Positions 58,871 to 64,000 of a stretch of DNA of 64,000 nt are shown here, piece after piece. Under the pieces are notes generated by a model. It did not search any database and was not told the DNA's origin. It saw nothing but the letters and a program-made list of their open reading frames with translations. The translations under genes were made by a program, and so were the position numbers. The number at the start of each line of letters is the position of its first letter. The first letter of the stretch is position 1. Source of the stretch: Ricordea florida (Eukaryota > Cnidaria > Anthozoa > Corallimorpharia > Ricordeidae); assembly GCA_949710005.1 (NCBI GenBank), contig OX453272.1, positions 8,877,133 through 8,941,132 of the forward strand, given 5' to 3'.

Positions 58871-59806
58871 ATGCCACTTTTATTCTGCGATCGGGAGATA
58901 ATTAAGTTTGCCATTCTTTCATTATGTTTGTTGACAATTGATGGGAAAAGCCATCTGAGAAAACACATCAAGGGTAAGTGGGAAACTGTTTATAATCACA
59001 CATCATTACGTCACTGTCAACTTACAGTGTTATAGTCTAAATTACCGGAATTAAGAATTTTCCCTTTGAAATCGCAATGTTCTATCAAATTCATTTAGCT
59101 TTTCCAAGAAATAGAGATATTGCAGAGGAGTCTTGACTTTCTTTGAACAAATAGTGCGTGTTCTACACTGATAAACAGCCCGTTTATTACCAAACTGATC
59201 AGTTGTAGTGAAACGGAAGTTATTTTAACTTCCTCAACGATATTTTATATAATTGTGAAGGGTAAGTGACGTCGATTGTCTGGGGCGGAATAACAGTACA
59301 TATCATAGTCAAAAATAATGTTTGCCTTCTTTCAGATATCCAAATAAAAAAGATTAAATTTGTTTGCGCTGTTTGATTATTTCCTTTGTTTCCTGGTTGT
59401 TACCTGTTTAGCTGTTTTATTAGCCTTACTACCTGCTGCGTCTGACCAATTTACGTTTATCCTTTTTGTTGATCAGAAGGTGATCCAGTTATCTCGTTCA
59501 TTTTCAGATTCTTCTCATGATGAAGCCAACTCACAAGAAAAATCATCTCATTCCGAGTCAAGTCAGGAGTCACAGAAATCCGACAAACCAAATATTGTTG
59601 TTCACACTGTTCACCTGAGTGGTTCTGATCAACCACAGAAAGTGTACCAACAAATGAATCCAGACAGTATTGGTGTTAGTATGCAGGGGCCAGGCACAGT
59701 TGACCTAACAACCTGGCAACCAAACATTTCACATGACGTGGTATATGATCCCTGCCCTGCTGAAAATTGCAATGAAGAAAAACATCATAAGGGTCACAGA
59801 GAATGA
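58871..59806 (+). CDS. Gene F: small secreted protein with the GPG-core block, 2 exons, about 133 residues
   Basis: Exon 1 (58871-58973) encodes a signal peptide with an N-terminal charged stretch (MPLLFCDREIIK, then FAILSLCLLTIDG) and KSHLRKHIK, ending at GTAAGT in phase 1. Exon 2 (59508-59806) starts after TTTTCAG with a Ser/Glu/His-rich stretch (SSHDEANSQEKSSHSESS). It then carries the block IVVHTVHLSGSDQPQ, IGVSMQGPGTVDLTTW, CPAENC and a His/Lys-rich end. The block closely matches the exon at 57181-57713, marking a recent duplicate. The linker before it is much shorter than in E. AATAAA at 59855 follows the stop. Confidence 0.83.
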
Positions 59807-59854
59807 TCACAGCTGGTAAGATTGGTTACTGCACGTATTGGTTGTTCACTAACG

Positions 59855-59860
59855 AATAAA
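59855..59860 (+). terminator. Polyadenylation signal, gene F
   Basis: AATAAA lies 49 bp after the gene F stop. Confidence 0.6.
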
Positions 59861-60335
59861 ATCATCTACTACTTCATACTCAATTGTGCAAATGTGAACC
59901 ATTGAACAAAATATATTAGGCGACTTTCCACAAACATCTCAGAGGCGAAACATACGAAACAGTCACGAGAAACTTTAACCTGCCCGTGGTCGTTCTTCAC
60001 AGCTTATGGAAAGATTAGAACAAAGCTTCATATTTTTTAAGCCTGTACTTTCGATCCCACGGTACGTATCAACGAAAAACTTTTCATACATATTATCTTT
60101 TGTTTTGGCCTAAACTTAAAACCAACAAAATTGTGATTCCCGTTGTAAATATTCTGATTAGAAAATAACTTTCTGTGCCCGGTGATCTACCGGAAACGGA
60201 CTCTACTGAGATGACATGAGCTGGTATGTATGTTCCTTTATAGCAATGTTGCGACTTAAAGCTTACTGATCCTTGTTTTCTTTTACAGGTACGCCCCGAA
60301 AGATTAAGGTTACACAATTCCTGAAATTAGTAAAG

Positions 60336-60459
60336 GTAATCATACGGTTTCGAGTTCAATTTGGAATTAATTTGCAAGAGTGAGTTTTTCAAAACGCTGA
60401 AATTGCACGAGCCGCTTCGGCTCGGAATACGGTTTTTCGAGAAAAACCGCATGATTACT
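60336..60459. repeat. MITE
   Basis: GTAATCATACGGTTTCGAG at the left pairs with AAAACCGCATGATTAC at the right; the inner CGAGCCGCTTCGGCTCG forms a further hairpin. Confidence 0.7.
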
Positions 60460-60657
60460 TATTAATAATATAAACATGAAAAAATTCGCCTGGAGGAATG
60501 GGAAGTGCAGATCTCATTGCGGACAGGAACTGAACATTTGACGCGGATTTGACACTTTATTTACTGATTGGCTGATGAAGATCAGCTGATAACGCTACGA
60601 ACTCAGAGCGGTTCGTTTAAAAATAAAGAATATCATAATCCAGAATATCGATGTGTA

Positions 60658-60720
60658 ATTTGCACTGGTGTTACACTTTTTGCACTGGTGATACACTTTT
60701 TGCACTGGTTTTACACGTGA
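60658..60720. repeat. Tandem repeat of about 21 bp, three units
   Basis: TTTGCACTGGTGTTACACTT and two close variants follow one another. Confidence 0.9.
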
Positions 60721-60775
60721 ACTGCACTGCTCTCAACCAATCACTCTTTCCTTTTCTTTTTTTTTTACATCCTCA

Positions 60776-61370
60776 AGTGATATCGATGCGATACACAGCA
60801 GCCTTTCACAGGACTTAGATAATCTCTCTAACTGGTTTCGTGATAATGAACTTATTTTTTATCTGAAGAAAGGAAAATCTGGCGCATCCGTTCCAGTATT
60901 GATACTTTTACTGCCCAACGAATTCACCAATCGATGATTATGCCAATATTTACGTATTGCGGCTATACTAGTCTTGGATGGTCAGAGTACCGCAGACGCA
61001 TGATCCGCTCGAAAGACCCGAAGCCTCGAAATCATTTCCCCAAAATGCAGTTCGCAGAACTGTGATCTTCGATTTCTAACTGTTGATAACTTTTTACAAA
61101 AAAGAGCGTGCTGCTTTGTATTTGACTGCCTTAATGGAACTGCATGCTTTCCATTTAAAGACTATTTTCGCCGATTACATCATAACGCTTTAAACACCCG
61201 CAACAATGGGAAAACTGCAAAATTACCAAAACTGAGTCAGACTGGATTTTGCGCGCCGTAGCTTTTATTTTTTAGGTGCCTCGATTTTTAATTTATTGCC
61301 TTTAAGTTTAAGAAACATTAATTCTAGAGTTTTATTTAGGAAAGCCTTAGACCATTATTACTTGTAATGT
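60776..61370 (+). pseudogene. Decayed LINE (non-LTR) reverse-transcriptase 3' end
   Basis: Conceptual fragments on the plus strand include IHSSLSQDLDNLSNWF, DNELIFYLKKGKS, MIMPIFTYCGYTSL and FARRSFYFLGASIFNLLP. They are separated by stops and frame changes. These are typical of the region after the RT active site and the C-terminal end of coral-type LINEs. It is not functional. Confidence 0.65.
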
Positions 61371-62604
61371 CTATTCTATTTTTAACGGTTTTTAATATGT
61401 ATCTTATTTTATATATCTTAACAATTCTTGTTTATTAGTTTTTTTCAATTCTTAGCAGGACCCCATTGATAACAGTACTATGTACTGAAGGGTTATCCTG
61501 AGGAAATATTCGATTATTATTGTTATATATTATTAAACTCAGGGTGGAACAGCTGAAAAGGAAGCAAAGAGAGATTAAAAACAAAATCGTTATCTGATGT
61601 TGTCTTTCTGTTGCGGCCTCTATCAAGGCCATCAACCCAACAATCAGATTACAAAATCGAATTTTATATGGCGTCAAAGCCAGCGGCACCAAATCGATTA
61701 TTTGATCCTTGTGTTCCTACCAAGTTCGATCAGTATGCCGGTCTATCTATAAAGTAGTAGGAAGGGTTGCAAGGACAACGAAATTAAATGCGACACGGTT
61801 ACTGTTTCGCGTTTGGTTTCGTCTGGTATAGAATTTAACTGACAAAAAAGCAGTGCATGGCTGCTCACGGCATGCGATAATCAAATTAATTTGGCTTAAA
61901 GTTTAAATATATACTCGTGTAATTCAATTTCCCGGCCTGGGAATCCGAAAGATTCATTAGTTGTTAAGTCCCACCCCTCTAGAGAACTGACCTTACAATC
62001 TAAAGAGATAACCGCTTCACTCGGGATTTTTTCCCCTTTTTTAGACCTATAAAGACGCAATTCATAGGCTATGTCGCTCATAAAATAAAAAAAAGATTGC
62101 AATGGCGAGTGTGGCGTTTTAGGCCTTGAGGTGCTGTATTTCCATTTTTCACTCAACAATGGTCAGATGTTCTCATTACTTGAACTGAGAAATGAAAAGC
62201 AGTTGCTACTGCTACTGCTATATAGAGCGATCGTGTCAACAGGGTGGTTGGTTATCAAAATTGCAAAACTATGACAAAAAAATAATAGATTTCTGTTCAT
62301 TGCGGCAACACTAGTATAGTCATAATAACGGGATTCACTGTAAAATCGTAATAGTGTTCGCTTTCATAATGTAGAACGTTACGCTAACATTGAACTAATG
62401 TTATCCTCGATGTTCAATGGCAGAACGCTCACAGCAGTTTTTGCTGGTGATCGATATAGGATTCATCCCCTCACTTACTATAGGATGGTAAAGATATCAT
62501 CGATGAGTCTGTTCAATTTTATGGGGAGGGTCGATCCTTTGTATAGTGGGCCAAGATTGGATGAACCACGAGCTCGAGAATAAGTAAGAGAGTGACGGTA
62601 AAGC

Positions 62605-62870
62605 CCTAAGGGCGGGAGCTTATCCTGGTTTCAGTAGCACCAAGCACCTGGGAGTATAATTACTCCCCCCTGGATGGGATGCTAGTCCAACGCAGTGTTG
62701 CCCCCAGCATTATATCCCCGGTACCCATTTATACACCTGAGTGAAGGGAGACAGTGTGGAGTTTTAAAGTTTCTTGTCTAAGGAAATAACACAGTGCCAT
62801 CAACTGGACTCGAACTTTGGACCTCCTGCTCGGAAGTCCGACACGCTAACCACTACACTACGGTGCCTCC
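62605..62870 (-). mobile_element. tRNA-derived SINE
   Basis: Read on the minus strand, 62870-62797 begins GGAGGCACCGTAGTGTAGTG, with an A-box-like TAGTGTAGTGGTTAGCG and a B-box-like AGTTCGAGTCC, ending near GATGGCAC. The remaining 190 bp (for example GGTGTATAAATGGGTACCGG) is a body typical of widely conserved metazoan SINEs. The anticodon region does not fold as a good tRNA. Confidence 0.7.
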
Positions 62871-62923
62871 TCTCACATTTTATTGTGTATTTAACCTGTA
62901 ATCACAATGCGATTAATTCCGTG

Positions 62924-62955
62924 TGCATCGGGTGGAGACTGTTAATAATGAAACA
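62924..62955 (+). promoter_or_regulatory. Conserved upstream segment of gene G, shared with gene F
   Basis: GCATCGGGTGGAGACTGTTA and AATAATGAAACAAA match the segment at 58768-58801 with small changes, 85 bp before the gene G start. Confidence 0.5.
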
Positions 62956-63039
62956 AACCTTCAAACCCACGACTTTGACGTCTAGGCCACGTGATAAAGT
63001 GATAGCTAGAAACAGAAACAGAGGCCCAAGTGTCTCAGA

Positions 63040-63829
63040 ATGCCACTGTTATTATCCTATCGGGGAATAATCAATTTTTCTGTCCTGATTATATGTATGC
63101 TGACAGTGGATGGGAGAAAGCATCACAGGAAACATATTAGCGGTAAGTAGGGGAAATGTTGATGTTGACATTGTTTTGGAGGTAAAATAGTTTAATGTCA
63201 ACATCATTAGGTTACATTCGTGTAACTAAGTGTTTCGTTTAACGTCTGATTTCAAACATACTGTCATTAAGTATCCGTGTTCGCCCACAGAAAGAAGAAT
63301 AGAACCAAGTCTATCTAATAGCGTTACTTTAACGTTATAACGTTATGTAGTAACTGTAGTAAAATAAAATAGCTCCGACAGCGAACAAATATTTAGGAAA
63401 CAATGTCAGTTAATGTTGCGCTAATAAACTCAGTTTTAAGTAGCTCTCAAAGCCAGCGATCTCCTTAAAAATTCTCCTTTCTTGCCAACACAATCCAACT
63501 TTAAGAGCGCTTTATTCAAATTTCTTCCTCGGATTTCGCCACCGATTTTCCGATTCTTACCTGATCAACTGTGCTATTTTCTTGGCCACCTGCTGGGAAC
63601 GACTCAGTCGTTTTTCAACAACTGATGAATGTGTGTTTACATTGTAGACTTGTTAAAGGAAGATAGGGAGAGCAAGTCAACTTTCGTCACAATCCGAATT
63701 CCCGCACATGTAGCAACGCATAAACAAGGTACGCCGCCGAAATGTTTGTATAATGCGACAAGTTGCATTGTACCACCTGCAGCTGACAGGAAATACTGGT
63801 ACACTCGCGCCTTTAGACCATGTTTTTAA
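63040..63829 (+). CDS. Gene G: small secreted protein of the same family, at least 2 exons, 94 residues if exon 2 is terminal
   Basis: Exon 1 (63040-63142) encodes a signal peptide (MPLLLSYRGIINFSVLIICM, then LTVDG) and RKHHRKHIS, ending at GTAAGT in phase 1. It aligns with exon 1 of gene F. Exon 2 opens at 63648 after ATTGTAG in phase 1 (DLLKEDRESKSTFVTIRIP). Two endings are possible. Reading through gives three Cys (CLYNATSC and RPCF) and a stop at 63829, with AATAAA at 63839. Alternatively a donor GTACGC at 63729, also phase 1, splices to exons beyond the window. No GPG block is visible here. Confidence 0.65.
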
Positions 63830-63838
63830 ACAGATGTT

Positions 63839-63844
63839 AATAAA
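63839..63844 (+). terminator. Possible polyadenylation signal, gene G
   Basis: AATAAA lies 10 bp after the stop at 63829, supporting the read-through ending of exon 2. Confidence 0.35.
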
Positions 63845-64000
63845 ACCCGGACCCCTGTTCACACTGCACGACGAAGAACCACGAGGCCCTGTTAGGGGGG
63901 TTCTTTATGTCGCCCGTCTGAGTTTCAAACCTTCTCACGTCGCAATTTCGGAAGGATCGAAGTCGCTGTCGTAATTTCGCGTGAGCGGCTCGTCGTTCGT

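Overview
This window is animal nuclear DNA, most likely from an anthozoan cnidarian such as a stony coral. The evidence is AT-rich intergenic DNA crowded with short foldback transposons, many small exons with GT-AG borders, a bilaterian-like USP48 gene, and a dense group of secreted proteins with ShK (six-cysteine) domains. The taxon is inferred, not proven.

Left part (1-20.3 kb): the first 8.6 kb hold the 5' half of a USP48-type deubiquitinase on the minus strand. Fifteen consecutive exons could be placed, all joining in frame, and the gene runs off the left edge. Next to it, facing away, lies an orphan plus-strand first exon across a short shared promoter interval. Then come a single-exon F-box/leucine-rich-repeat gene (10.2-11.6 kb, minus), an unrecognised intact 370-residue reading frame (13.1-14.3 kb, minus), and an unrecognised plus-strand gene ending at 20.3 kb.

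Right part (22.2-63.8 kb): a same-strand array of related secreted-protein genes, here called A (22247-28090), B (30342-39291), C (42749-46701), D (50467-55089), E (terminal exon 57181-57713), F (58871-59806) and G (63040-63829). Reconstructed from splice sites, they share one plan. A first exon encodes a signal peptide. In B, C, D, F and G it ends in a hydrophobic-acidic-Gly-Lys/Arg motif and, in most, a Lys/His-rich stretch. Every internal intron lies in phase 1, so modules can be shuffled or skipped without changing frame. Modules include ShK domains (two in A, three in B, one in C), a 130-residue block shared by B and C, a smaller block with a Gly-Pro-Gly core shared by B, D, E and F, and Ala/Pro/Gln/Thr-rich linkers with many N-glycosylation sequons. 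Gene A ends in an Asp-rich tract flanked by Lys-rich sequence. I infer an extracellular matrix, mucus, skeletal-matrix or secretory-capsule family growing by tandem duplication; the function is not known.

Mobile DNA: there are many MITE-like inverted-repeat elements, several in recurring families, including one hAT-like element with a perfect 8-bp target duplication. There are also two tRNA-derived SINEs, a decayed Penelope-like reverse transcriptase, a decayed LINE 3' end, a 0.95-kb satellite that reverses orientation between B and C, and a 0.7-kb tetranucleotide array just after D. All gene models come from reading splice signals by eye and need transcript support.
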